A stretch of DNA of 64,000 bases from Streptomyces formicae (GTDB lineage: Bacteria; Actinomycetota; Actinomycetes; Streptomycetales; Streptomycetaceae), in assembly GCF_002556545.1 (NCBI RefSeq), contig NZ_CP022685.1:868001-932000 (forward strand), in the 5' to 3' direction. Numbering within the stretch: the stretch's first letter is position 1; each line of letters begins with the position of its first letter. Of this stretch, positions 37,776-46,198 are shown one piece after another. The position numbers were made by a program, and so were the translations under genes. Under the pieces are notes generated by a model. It saw nothing but the letters and a program-made list of their open reading frames with translations. It was not told the origin of the DNA and did not search any database.

Positions 37776-38136
37776 CCGAGCCCCGGCGACCCCGCGAGCG
37801 GGACATCGCGATCACGTGACGGTCGTCGCATTCGCAAGGAACTGCGAACGAAATCCCCTTCCGTGCTCCACATGATCTCCACGAGATCCATGACCAACGG
37901 TTGAGGCTTGGACTAACTCCCAGCTCAGCAGCGTTTATTACTCAATCTTTGGCAGAATTTTGCTCTGTCATCGAAGGTTAATGCGATGGCAAAGTGAGAG
38001 TCACGACAGCGGTTCACGCTGTCTCCGGGGCACCCCGAGCGTCCGCCGCCACGGCGGGCCGCCGCCCCACCGTCACCATCGACCCGACCACACCGCGTCA
38101 CGGCTTCCGCCGCACCGACGCAGGAGGCAGGCCACC
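37776..38136. other. Intergenic region upstream of carbonic anhydrase
   Basis: This 361-base gap has an A+T-rich middle part (about 37840-37990), probably the promoter and leader of the carbonic anhydrase operon. It holds two small hairpins, TTCGCA/TGCGAA (37831-37848) and ACAGCG/CGCTGT (38006-38022). A longer reading frame through it continues into the anhydrase gene but has no family-like N-terminus. No gene or recognised riboswitch was found. Confidence 0.5.
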
Positions 38137-38778
38137 TTGCAATCACTGATCGAGAACGCCCGTACCTTCGCCACCACGCACGTGGCGGACCCCCGGAACG
38201 CCGCGGCCTTCGAGGCCCTCGGAGCCGGACAGTCACCCGAAGCCCTGTTCGTCACCTGCTCCGACTCGCGCGTCGTCCCGACCCTCATCACCGGAGCGAG
38301 CCCCGGCGAACTCTTCGAACTCCGCACGGCGGGCAACGTCGTGCCGCCCTATCCGTCCTGCGGCCCGATAGCCGCCGACGGCCGCCCCATGAGCGAGGCG
38401 GCCACCATCGAGTACGCGGTGTGCGTGCTCGGGGTACGCGACATCGTGGTCTGCGGACATTCGCACTGCGGAGCGGTCGGCGCGCTCGTGCGCCAGGAAG
38501 ACCTCTCCGCCGTACCGGCCGTGCGCGACTGGCTCGAACTCTCCGTCGCGCCCGACGCGGCGCTGCGCTCACAGCCCACCACCTCGGTGGACGTGGCCGA
38601 AGCGGTGCAGGCGCACGTCCTGGACCAGGTGGAGATACTGCGCTCCTACCCCTGTGTCAGCGAGCGGACCGCCGACGGTTCGCTGACCCTGCACGCCTGG
38701 TACTACGAGGTGCACACGGGCACCGTCGCCGCCCACCGTCCTTCGTCGGACGGCCGGCCGGCCTTCGGTCCGCTGTGA
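38137..38778 (+). CDS. Beta-class carbonic anhydrase
   Basis: A 213-residue beta-carbonic anhydrase that interconverts CO2 and bicarbonate. Zinc ligands are visible in CSDSRVVP (Cys, with the Asp-Arg dyad) and CGHSHCGAV (His and Cys). I choose the TTG at 38137 because AGGAGG lies 9 bases upstream and the family N-terminus (LIENARTFATTHVADPRN) follows. The longer frame is unlike the family. The SulP transporter gene follows 54 bases downstream, so bicarbonate supply and transport are probably coupled. Confidence 0.93.
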   Translation: MQSLIENARTFATTHVADPRNAAAFEALGAGQSPEALFVTCSDSRVVPTLITGASPGELFELRTAGNVVPPYPSCGPIAADGRPMSEAATIEYAVCVLGVRDIVVCGHSHCGAVGALVRQEDLSAVPAVRDWLELSVAPDAALRSQPTTSVDVAEAVQAHVLDQVEILRSYPCVSERTADGSLTLHAWYYEVHTGTVAAHRPSSDGRPAFGPL

Positions 38779-38832
38779 GTGCCGCCGCGCCCCACCGCCC
38801 GGCCCACTCCCACGACAGGACCCCCTCCCCTC

Positions 38833-40428
38833 ATGTCCTCCTTCAGCTCCCCCCTGCTCTCCCCCTACCGCGCGTTGCGTGAACCCGGCGCCCTGCGCCG
38901 GGACTTCCTCGCCTCGCTCGTCGTCTTCCTCGTCGCCCTGCCGCTCTGCGTCGGGGTGGCCGTCGCCTCCGGCGTCCCCGCCGAACTGGGCCTGGTCACC
39001 GGCATCGTCGGCGGTCTGGTCGTCGGTTTCCTGCCGGGCAGCGCCCTCCAGGTCAGCGGGCCCGCCGCCGGACTCACCGTCCTCGTCTTCGAGGCGGTGA
39101 AGGAGTTCGGGCTCGGCATGCTCGGCGCGATCGTGCTGCTCACCGGCGCGCTCCAGATAGCCCTCGGACTGCTGCGCTGCGGCCGGTGGTTCCGTGCCAT
39201 CTCCGTCTCCGTCGTCCAGGGCATGCTGGCGGGCATCGGACTCGTCCTGATCCTCGGACAGCTGTACACCATGGCGGGCGCCGAGCAGCCGCGTTCCGGG
39301 ATCGAGAAGATCACCGGGCTGCCCGGACTGCTCGTCGACACCCTGGGCGACACCACGGCGCTGACCGCCGCCGCCGTCGGCTTCGGGACCATCGCCGTGC
39401 TCGTGCTGTGGCCCAAACTGCCGCCGTCCGCGCGCCTGGTGCCCGCGCCGCTGGCCGCCGTCGCCCTCGCCACCGCCGTGACCGCCGGGCTCCGCCTGGA
39501 CGTCGCGAACGTGACGGTGCGCGGCCTGGTCGACGCGATCCAGCCACCGGGACTCGGTGACCTCGCGGAGCTCGGCAGCGTGGCCGTGCTCGGCACCGTC
39601 CTGGCGTTCACGCTGATCGCGTCCGCCGAATCCCTGTTCAGCGCGGCCGCCGTGGACCGCATGCACGACGGACCCCGTACGCACTACGACAAGGAGCTCG
39701 TCGCCCAGGGCGTCGGCAACACCGTGTGCGGCGTGCTCGGGGCCCTGCCGATGACCGCGGTCATCGTCCGCAGCTCGGCCAACGTGCAGGCGGGCGCCCG
39801 CACCCCGCTCTCGCGCATCCTGCACGGCGCGTGGCTGCTGCTCTTCGCCGTGCTGCTGCCCGCCGCGCTCGGCATCATCCCGCTGGCCGCGCTCGCCGGT
39901 GTCCTGGTGCACGCGGGCTGCAAGCTGATCCCCGTCAAGGAGATCGTCCCGCTGGCCCGTGCCCACCGCGGCGAGGCCGTCGTCCTCGCCACGACCGCGA
40001 TCGCCATCCTCGTCACCAACATGTTCGAGGGCGTGGTCATCGGCCTGGTCCTCGCGGTGGTCAAGTCCGCGTGGGACACCTCGCATGTACAGGTGGACGT
40101 ACGGGAGTTGACCGGTGGACGCCTCGTCGTGACCCTCACGGGGAACGCGACCTTCCTGCGGCTTCCGAAGATCCTGGAGACGCTGGAGGCCATGCCCAAG
40201 GACCGGCCGATAGAGCTGGACCTGACGGTCGTGCGCCACTTGGACCACGCGTGCCGCACGACCCTGGAGAACTGGGCGCTGCGGCACAACGACAGCGGCA
40301 CGGAGGCGGTGCGCATGAAGACGCGGCCCGTGGCCGGTTCCGTGGCCGACCCGCCTGCCGATCCCATGACCGACCCCCTGGCCGGTCCCAGGGTCGAGGA
40401 GTCCGCGAAGGCGCGGACTCGACGCTGA
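38833..40428 (+). CDS. SulP-family anion transporter, probable bicarbonate transporter
   Basis: A 531-residue membrane protein starting MSSFSSPLLSPYRALREP. SulP features include VALPLCVGVAVASGVPAELGL, a QVSGPAAGLTVLVFE stretch, and TALTAAAV followed by about 12 hydrophobic segments. The SulP signature AESLFSAAAVDRMHDGPRT is present. A STAS domain is at about residues 425-505 (RLVVTLTGNATFLRLP). Pairing with carbonic anhydrase favours bicarbonate, as for other SulP-CA pairs, over sulfate. A hydrophilic Pro/Asp-rich tail ends the protein. Confidence 0.88.
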   Translation: MSSFSSPLLSPYRALREPGALRRDFLASLVVFLVALPLCVGVAVASGVPAELGLVTGIVGGLVVGFLPGSALQVSGPAAGLTVLVFEAVKEFGLGMLGAIVLLTGALQIALGLLRCGRWFRAISVSVVQGMLAGIGLVLILGQLYTMAGAEQPRSGIEKITGLPGLLVDTLGDTTALTAAAVGFGTIAVLVLWPKLPPSARLVPAPLAAVALATAVTAGLRLDVANVTVRGLVDAIQPPGLGDLAELGSVAVLGTVLAFTLIASAESLFSAAAVDRMHDGPRTHYDKELVAQGVGNTVCGVLGALPMTAVIVRSSANVQAGARTPLSRILHGAWLLLFAVLLPAALGIIPLAALAGVLVHAGCKLIPVKEIVPLARAHRGEAVVLATTAIAILVTNMFEGVVIGLVLAVVKSAWDTSHVQVDVRELTGGRLVVTLTGNATFLRLPKILETLEAMPKDRPIELDLTVVRHLDHACRTTLENWALRHNDSGTEAVRMKTRPVAGSVADPPADPMTDPLAGPRVEESAKARTRR

Positions 40429-40563
40429 CGCCTGCCCGTACGACCGGGAGCCGACCCGCCGCGCGCCGACGTGCCCGCGCGCGGCGGGTTCGGCGTGCCC
40501 GCATGCCCCGACTGGCCGTATCCGGACGCGGCCATGCGATTTACGCCATCCAGTCCGCCCCCA

Positions 40564-40593
40564 TTGACACTCCCTTGACCATCTCTTTACGTT
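40564..40593 (+). promoter_or_regulatory. Promoter of the GCIS-peptide gene
   Basis: TTGACA at 40564-40569 and TACGTT at 40588-40593 are separated by 18 bases, a good match to the vegetative sigma-factor consensus. The region is more A+T-rich than its surroundings. Transcription should start near 40600, leaving a leader of about 45 bases with an AGGAG ribosome site. Confidence 0.6.
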
Positions 40594-40646
40594 TGATGGC
40601 GAGGGGACAAACGCCCTCAAAAGCTAATCAGCTAGGAGATTTCACT

Positions 40647-40799
40647 ATGGAGCAGCTCATCAAGCGCATGACCGAAGAGACCGTCTGGCAGAAGTGGGTC
40701 GCCGCCAACTCGGCCCAGGGCGCGAAGGACGGCTGTATCAGCGCCACCCCGAAGAGCGGCTGCATCAGCGCCACCGGCAAGGCCGGCTGCATCTCCTGA
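40647..40799 (+). CDS. 50-residue precursor-like peptide with three GCIS repeats
   Basis: A short gene preceded by a strong promoter and an AGGAG ribosome site (40634-40638) 8 bases before the ATG. The N-terminal 27 residues look like a leader helix (MEQLIKRMTEETVWQKW then VAANSAQGAK). The C-terminal part is DGCISATPK, SGCISATGK, AGCIS. Cysteines fall at residues 30, 39 and 48, an exact nine-residue period, and each unit except the last ends in Lys. The organisation is that of a RiPP precursor with a repeated core. No LanM/LanB, radical SAM, YcaO, ATP-grasp or lasso gene is adjacent. The immediate neighbours are an adenylate-forming enzyme, a small WH-motif protein and an exporter. I do not recognise the family. 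Confidence 0.8.
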   Translation: MEQLIKRMTEETVWQKWVAANSAQGAKDGCISATPKSGCISATGKAGCIS

Positions 40800-40815
40800 C
40801 CCGCTGATGTCTCAC

Positions 40816-40847
40816 GGGGCCGCCGTCGCCGTCACGGCGGCGGCCCC
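40816..40847 (+). terminator. Attenuator-like hairpin after the peptide gene
   Basis: GGGGCCGCCG (40816-40825) pairs with CGGCGGCCCC (40838-40847), with a short inner stem and a TCA loop. It sits 17 bases after the peptide stop and 30 bases before the next start. This arrangement in peptide clusters lets the precursor be made in excess over its enzymes. Confidence 0.65.
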
Positions 40848-40876
40848 GCCCCCTCCTCCACCACCCCGGAGCCCCC

Positions 40877-42103
40877 TTGAACCGCCTGCCGAGCGCCGAC
40901 GTCCTTGACCAGGTCCGTGACATCCCCCTCTACCGCGACTCCGTGGAGCGCGGGGAGTTCCCGATCCTCGAGAAGCCGGAGATCGCCCGGGGCTTCCCCG
41001 ACAACTGGATGACCCCCGATCTCGCCCGCGCGCTGGAGGCGGGCGACGCCGAGTACGTGCTGTCCACCGGGACCAACCACGCGCGGATGCGCCTGATCCG
41101 GCCGCCCTACTTCCTGCTCCGCTCCTACTACCGCCTGTGGAGCGAGCACCCGGACCTCGCGGCGAGCTGGCACGAGGGCGCCCGGCGGATCTCCCTGACC
41201 ACCGTGCTCGCCACCGAGCACGTCGCCCGTGTGAACGCCGCCAAGCCCGGCGCGACCCCCGGCGAGCGCTGGCTCGACGACCGCACGCTGTACCTCAACC
41301 GCCGCCTGGATCCGGCTGATTGGGACCGCGCCGAGGTCGAGCGGATGCTCGCCGAGATCCGTACGGTGAGCGCCGCGCACCCCGGCGGCTCGTACCTCCT
41401 GGACTGCTCCGGGAACCATCTGGCGCAGCTGGTCCGCAAGGTCGACGCGTGGGACCTGTGGGACGACTTCCCCCGCCCCGTCGGCATCGTCCACGCCTAC
41501 GAGTACGCGCCGTTGAACGTCCGCGCGTATCTGCGGTCCCGCTTCGAGTGCCCCGTCGTCGACCTCTTCGGCAGTACGGAACTGGGCTACCTCTTCTACA
41601 GCGACGCGGACGGCGGCTACCGCCCCTATCTGCACGACATGAGCGTGGAGTTGATCCCGGTGGAGCCGGGCAGCGGCATCCACAGCCTCATCGTCACCAG
41701 CGTCCGCAACCCGTACATGCCCCTGGTCCGCTACCGGTCGGGCGACTGCGTGCGCACCAGCGACGGCGGCACCGACCCCGAGCGGATCGTCTCCTTCTGC
41801 GGCCGCGAGAAGGAACTCCTCGCCGCACCGGAAGGGCCGGTCGCGCAGGCCGATCTCGACGCCCGCGTCGCCGCGGTCTCGCCCCGCGTCTTCCTGCAAC
41901 AGCTGCACCTGACCGGGGAGGGCACCTGCCGTCTGCGGTACACGACCTTCGACGGCAAGCCGCTCACACCCGGCGACGAGCACGACCTCGCCCTGTCCGT
42001 CCACGCGTTGACAGGGCGCGCCTGCACCGTGGAACACCTCGACCACGTGCCCATCGGGCTCTCCGGCAAATACGCCTGGCTGACCACGCAGGACCCGGCG
42101 TGA
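40877..42103 (+). CDS. PaaK/CapK-like adenylate-forming enzyme
   Basis: A 408-residue protein of the phenylacetate-CoA ligase/CapK branch of the acyl-adenylating superfamily. The degenerate P-loop region is VLSTGTNHARMRLIRPP. A SYLLDCSGNHL stretch follows, and the adenylate-binding motif is DLFGSTELGYLF. VRYRSGDCVRT with the following GREKELL is the hinge region (A8 type). The TTG start has GGAG about 9 bases upstream. It should activate a carboxylate as an acyl-adenylate. Its place directly after the peptide suggests it modifies that peptide or its cognate substrate, perhaps activating a carboxyl for amide or ester formation. No CoA- or carrier-protein gene is present beside it. Confidence 0.75.
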   Translation: MNRLPSADVLDQVRDIPLYRDSVERGEFPILEKPEIARGFPDNWMTPDLARALEAGDAEYVLSTGTNHARMRLIRPPYFLLRSYYRLWSEHPDLAASWHEGARRISLTTVLATEHVARVNAAKPGATPGERWLDDRTLYLNRRLDPADWDRAEVERMLAEIRTVSAAHPGGSYLLDCSGNHLAQLVRKVDAWDLWDDFPRPVGIVHAYEYAPLNVRAYLRSRFECPVVDLFGSTELGYLFYSDADGGYRPYLHDMSVELIPVEPGSGIHSLIVTSVRNPYMPLVRYRSGDCVRTSDGGTDPERIVSFCGREKELLAAPEGPVAQADLDARVAAVSPRVFLQQLHLTGEGTCRLRYTTFDGKPLTPGDEHDLALSVHALTGRACTVEHLDHVPIGLSGKYAWLTTQDPA

Positions 42104-42132
42104 CCTCGCGCCCCTACGCACAGGACCCCACC

Positions 42133-42663
42133 ATGCACACGGACACCCGCACGCCTCACGGCCCCGCCCCCACCGCCGAGGAGCTGCTCGGCACCGCCCT
42201 GCACGACGAGGTGGTCCGGTACTTCGCGGAGCAGCCCGACGCCCCGGACGCCGACTTCGTCACGTACCAAGTGCGCGAATGTCTGCGCTACCTCTACCTC
42301 GTCTCCCGCCACCCCGACCGGCTCGGCGGCCTCTTCCTCCCCGTCGAGCAGGACATCGACGAGATCTGGCACTACCTCATCCTGCAGACCCGCGAGTACC
42401 GGGAGCTGTGCGAACAGCGGCTCCCCGGCGGCCACTTCATCCACCATCGCAGCATCTCGTACGACGCCTACCAGGCCGATCCGGGACGCGAGACGGCCGC
42501 CGAGGAAGCGCTGCGGTGGATCCCCCTGTACACCGCCGCGTTCGGTCCCTTCGACGCGGACGCTCTGCCGCACTGGACGGTCGTGCGCTTCCTGCACGAC
42601 CAACTGGGGCTTTCCCTGGCCGAGATCGCGGACGTCGACGCCGTCGCGGGGACACCGGCATGA
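42133..42663 (+). CDS. Small WH-motif protein, GRDP-like
   Basis: A 176-residue protein. The stretch DIDEIWHYLILQTREYRELC, followed by HFIHHRSI, resembles the VDxxWHxHxLxTxxYxxxC pattern of the glycine-rich domain protein (GRDP) family, with several His/Cys that could bind a metal. No other domain is recognised. It starts 30 bases after the ligase gene and its stop overlaps the exporter start by 4 bases. It probably belongs to the peptide pathway, but its chemistry is unknown. Confidence 0.7.
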   Translation: MHTDTRTPHGPAPTAEELLGTALHDEVVRYFAEQPDAPDADFVTYQVRECLRYLYLVSRHPDRLGGLFLPVEQDIDEIWHYLILQTREYRELCEQRLPGGHFIHHRSISYDAYQADPGRETAAEEALRWIPLYTAAFGPFDADALPHWTVVRFLHDQLGLSLAEIADVDAVAGTPA

Positions 42664-43961
42664 CCGTCACGGCGCCGCGCGCCGGGGGCGCGGCGCCGCC
42701 TGACGTGCTCCGCCGCGTCATGTCCGTGCTCGTCGTCTCGCAGACGCTCGGCGGCGCGGGCATGGCGGCGGGCATCACGGTCGGCGCGCTCCTCGCCGAG
42801 GACCTGCTCGGCTCCACCGGCCTTGCCGGACTGCCGACCGCGCTGTTCACCGGCGGCGCGGCCGTCGGTGCCGCCGCCATCGGCCGCCTCTCGCAGCGCC
42901 ACGGGCGCCGTCCGGGGCTCGCGCTCGGCCACGGCGCCGCCGCGCTCGGCAGCGCGGGAGTCGTCGCGGGCGCCGCCTGGCAGTGGGCGTGGCTGCTCCT
43001 GACGTCGCTCTTCGTGTACGGCGCCGGTACCGCGACCGGGCTCCTCGCCCGGTACGCGGGCGCCGACATCGCCCCGCCCGAGCGGCGCGGCCGTGCCACC
43101 GGCACGGTGCTGCTCGCCACGACGCTCGGCGCGGTCGTCGGGCCGAACCTCGTCGGCCCCACGGGCGCGCTCGCACACGCGTGGGGCATTCCGCGGCTCG
43201 CGGGGCCCTTCCTGCTCGCCGCGGTCGCCTATGCCGCGGCGGGTCTCGTGCTGTGGGTGTGGCTGCGGCCGGATCCGCTGCTGCTCGCGCGCGCGACGCC
43301 CGAGCCAGGGCCGGAGCCGGAGCCGGGTGCGGAGCCCGAGTCCGTCCCCGTTCCCGCGCCCCGGTCGTCGGCGGTGGCGCGCACGGCGCGGTCCGACCGG
43401 CCCGCCCCTTTGCCCGGTCTCGTCACCGGCGCGACCGTGATGATCACCGCTCAGCTGGTGATGATCGCCGTGATGACCATGACGCCCGTCCACATGACCG
43501 GGCACGGCCACGGCACCCAGGCCGCCGGGTTCGTCATCGCGCTGCACGTGGGCGCGATGTTCCTGCCGTCGCCGCTGAGCGGACTGCTCGTGGACCGGAT
43601 CGGTCGGCTGCCCGTGGCGGCCTCGTCCGGCGCCGTGCTGCTCGCCGCCTGCCTGGTCGCCGCGCTCGCCCCGCCGACCGGCATGGTGGGTCTTTCCTGC
43701 GCGCTCGTCCTGCTCGGCGTGGGCTGGAACCTGGCCCTTGTCAGCGGCACGGCGCTGATCACCGATGCCGTGCCGGGGGAACGCCGCGCCTCCGTGCAGG
43801 GCCTGGTCGACGTCGGCGTGGCCCTGGCGGGCGCGACCGGCGGCATGGCGTCCGGCCTGGTGGTGGCGGGCGGCGGTTATCCGCTGCTCGCGGTCGCGGC
43901 GGGCACGCTCGCCCTCGCGGTGATCCCGCTGGTGGCGCTGCGGGGCGCGGCCCGGTCCTGA
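42660..43961 (+). CDS. MFS exporter of the peptide locus
   Basis: A 433-residue major-facilitator protein with about 12 hydrophobic segments. The GRLSQRHGRRPGL loop after segment 2 and the GLLVDRIGRLPVA loop of the second half are MFS hallmarks. A Pro/Glu-rich central loop (about residues 211-235) separates the halves. The coupled start suggests it exports the product of the peptide locus. Confidence 0.83.
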   Translation: MTVTAPRAGGAAPPDVLRRVMSVLVVSQTLGGAGMAAGITVGALLAEDLLGSTGLAGLPTALFTGGAAVGAAAIGRLSQRHGRRPGLALGHGAAALGSAGVVAGAAWQWAWLLLTSLFVYGAGTATGLLARYAGADIAPPERRGRATGTVLLATTLGAVVGPNLVGPTGALAHAWGIPRLAGPFLLAAVAYAAAGLVLWVWLRPDPLLLARATPEPGPEPEPGAEPESVPVPAPRSSAVARTARSDRPAPLPGLVTGATVMITAQLVMIAVMTMTPVHMTGHGHGTQAAGFVIALHVGAMFLPSPLSGLLVDRIGRLPVAASSGAVLLAACLVAALAPPTGMVGLSCALVLLGVGWNLALVSGTALITDAVPGERRASVQGLVDVGVALAGATGGMASGLVVAGGGYPLLAVAAGTLALAVIPLVALRGAARS

Positions 43962-44002
43962 CCTCCGGCGGGTCAGGCGGGCGGGCCGCGCCCGTGCGCA
44001 GG

Positions 44003-44884
44003 TCAGCGGTGGGTGTCGAGCACCTTGCGGAGCACCCCGGCGAACTCTTCCGGGGCCCCCTGCTGGCCGAACTCACCGCCGAGGAATCCCCCGTGGTGAC
44101 TGGGGAAGATCACCGGCGCGGAGCCGATACGGGCGGCGAGCTCCGCCGCGGCGCGGGCGGCGAGTTCGCCCTCGGACTCCTTCCCCGCCGCGAGCACGAT
44201 GTGCGTCGACGCGGCGCCGAGTGCGGCGAAGTCGGGCCGGTAGCCCGTGCACGTACGGAGGTTCTGGCCGAGCAGCGGATCGTCGCGCGAGCCGTCGTCC
44301 TCCGTCGGCAGCCCGAAGTCGGCGGGCGAGGGGGCCGGTTCGTCCCGCCAGTTCTCCTGGAACGGCCCCTTCCGGCTCGTCACCGCGATGAACTTCGCCA
44401 TCGCGGGTCCCATCCCTTCGCGCTGATACGTCTCGTGCAGATCCGCGCAGACCGCGAGGGCCGCTTCGCGGTCCGGCAGCACCTGCACCGTCGGCGGTTC
44501 ATGCGCGACCAGTGTGTGCACGAGCTCCGAATGCCGGGCGACCAGGGCCAGCGCGTTGACGGCGCCGCCGCTGCTGGCGAACAGGTCCACGGGGCCGACC
44601 CCGAGCGCCTCGATCACCCGGCGCACGTCGTCGGCGTGCTCCTCGGGCGTCGACTCCACCGCGCCGTCCGTTCGGACACTGCGGCCCACCCCGCGCGGGT
44701 CGTAGGTGACGACGGTCCGGTCGGTGAAGTACGAGGACAGCGAGGCGAAGCCGTCGGCGGACATCGGCGATCCGATCAGTACGAGCACCCGCTCGCCGTC
44801 CGCCGCGGCGGTCGAAGGGCCCCGGACGTCGTACTGGATCTCGGCGCCTTTCGTGGCCAGCTTGTGGGTCACCGGATCAGCCAT
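44003..44884 (-). CDS. Alpha/beta-hydrolase
   Basis: A 293-residue hydrolase starting MADPVTHKLATKGAEIQYDV, with AAGGAG 6 bases upstream. The nucleophile elbow is LFASSGGAVNA (GxSxG-like, ASSGG), preceded by VVTYDPRGVGRS. The catalytic His is in SHHGGFLGGEF near the C-terminus. It resembles hydrolases and esterases of unknown substrate. Convergent with the MFS gene. Confidence 0.85.
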   Translation of the reverse strand: MADPVTHKLATKGAEIQYDVRGPSTAAADGERVLVLIGSPMSADGFASLSSYFTDRTVVTYDPRGVGRSVRTDGAVESTPEEHADDVRRVIEALGVGPVDLFASSGGAVNALALVARHSELVHTLVAHEPPTVQVLPDREAALAVCADLHETYQREGMGPAMAKFIAVTSRKGPFQENWRDEPAPSPADFGLPTEDDGSRDDPLLGQNLRTCTGYRPDFAALGAASTHIVLAAGKESEGELAARAAAELAARIGSAPVIFPSHHGGFLGGEFGQQGAPEEFAGVLRKVLDTHR

Positions 44885-44967
44885 GGCTGTCTCCTTCATC
44901 GTTCTCGGTTCCATCGTTCTCGGTCGTCATGACGTTCACTGGTGCAGACCGGTGCCGACGCCGGAAC

Positions 44968-45318
44968 TCATCGCGTCTGCCGCGCCTTTCGCGCCCCCGT
45001 GTCCGAGCAGTGTTCGAGCGGGTTCACGAAGAACTGCACCGCTCCGGACGCGACGACCTCCGCCATGACCCGCCGCCAGCGGGGCGAGCAGTCCTCCAGG
45101 GTCTTGGCGGTCTCGAAGTAGCAGAGCCCGGACTCGAAGCGGTCCGTGATGGCGGCGCAGGGTTCCGGGGCATCGGCCCTCGGCACGGCGGGGGCGACGG
45201 CGCCCGCGGAGCCTGTCGTGAGGACGGCGGCCAGCATGACGCCGCAGGCCAGGGACGCGGCGAGGCGACGGGGACCGGGGGTGATCAGAGGGCGCGGCGT
45301 GGTCAGGGGGCGGTGCAT
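44968..45318 (-). CDS. Small secreted protein with four cysteines
   Basis: A 116-residue protein from the ATG at 45316-45318 with an AGGAG ribosome site. A Sec signal peptide (MHRPLTTPRPLITPGPRRLA then a hydrophobic stretch to GSAGAVA) is followed by about 75 mature residues with Cys at PCAAI, LCYFE, DCSPR and HCSDT, likely two disulfides. I do not recognise the family. It lies between a hydrolase and a nitroreductase gene, both unrelated in orientation or function. Confidence 0.7.
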   Translation of the reverse strand: MHRPLTTPRPLITPGPRRLAASLACGVMLAAVLTTGSAGAVAPAVPRADAPEPCAAITDRFESGLCYFETAKTLEDCSPRWRRVMAEVVASGAVQFFVNPLEHCSDTGARKARQTR

Positions 45319-45475
45319 GGCGTGGCTCCTTCTCGGGTGACCGGTCAACGGGGCAACCGGAACGCGTAACTCGGTATCCGGGGTAACGGGTGACCCGCCG
45401 CCCGGGTCACCTGCTCGCGGGATCCTGGTGTCACGCCCCTGCCGCTCGCGCTCGCCGTCATCTACCGTCGTGATC

Positions 45476-46198
45476 ATGACTGATGCCCGTGCAGTGCCCG
45501 AGGACCCCTCGCTGTTCAGCACCATGTCCACGATGCGCGCCATGCGCAGGATCAAGCCGGATCCGGTGCCGGAGGCCGTGCTCGACCAACTGGTCCAGGC
45601 CGCCGTGTGGGGTCCCAGCGGCGGCAACATGCAGTGCTACGAGTACGTCGTCGTCACCGACCGCGAGGTGATGGCGCGGCTCGCCCCGCTCTGGGAACGC
45701 TGTGTGGACGCCTACTTGGCGACCACGGGGAAGCACGCGCCCGAGGGGATGGACAGCGCGGCGTACGGGCGCATGGTCGACGCGATCACGTACCAGCGCG
45801 ATCACTTCGCGCAGACCCCCGCGCTCGTCATTCCCTGCTACAGCTTCCCGCCCCCGCGCATCGACGCGGAGGGGGTGCGGGCCTCGACCGAGGCGCTCGG
45901 GCCCGTCGCCGCGGCGCGGCAGGCCGAGCCCTCGACGCAGATACGTTTCCATGCGCTGGCCGAGGGTTCGTGCGTGTATCCCGGAGTGCAGAACCTCCTC
46001 CTCGCCGCCCGGGGACTCGGCCTCGCCGCCAACATCACCATCTGGCACCTGATGCTGGAGCAGGAGTGGAAGAGCGAACTCGGCATCCCGGAGGGGATCA
46101 ACACGTTCGCCGTGATCCCGGTCGGCTATCCCGTGGGCAACTTCGGCCCTGTCAGGCGCCGTTCCGTACGCGAGGTGGTCCACCGCGACGCGTGGTGA
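45476..46198 (+). CDS. Nitroreductase-family flavoprotein
   Basis: A 240-residue FMN-dependent oxidoreductase. The N-terminus MRAMRRIKPDPVPEAVLDQLVQAAVWGPSGGNMQ has the conserved Arg residues and SGGN that contact FMN. GLAANITIWHLMLEQEW and the C-terminal VIPVGYPVGNFGPVRRRSVREVV complete the fold. The ATG at 45476 has no ribosome site. TACCGT stands a few bases upstream, so transcription may be leaderless. Substrate unknown. Confidence 0.87.
   Translation: MTDARAVPEDPSLFSTMSTMRAMRRIKPDPVPEAVLDQLVQAAVWGPSGGNMQCYEYVVVTDREVMARLAPLWERCVDAYLATTGKHAPEGMDSAAYGRMVDAITYQRDHFAQTPALVIPCYSFPPPRIDAEGVRASTEALGPVAAARQAEPSTQIRFHALAEGSCVYPGVQNLLLAARGLGLAANITIWHLMLEQEWKSELGIPEGINTFAVIPVGYPVGNFGPVRRRSVREVVHRDAW

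Noticed and set aside
37960..38136. Longer N-terminus for carbonic anhydrase
   Set aside because: The extra 59 residues are Arg/His/Pro-rich and unlike the family, and a strong ribosome site precedes the TTG at 38137.
40647..40799. GCIS peptide considered as a lanthipeptide precursor
   Set aside because: Ser, Thr and Cys are present, but no LanM, LanB, LanC, LanKC or LanL gene is adjacent, so no dehydratase or cyclase would act.
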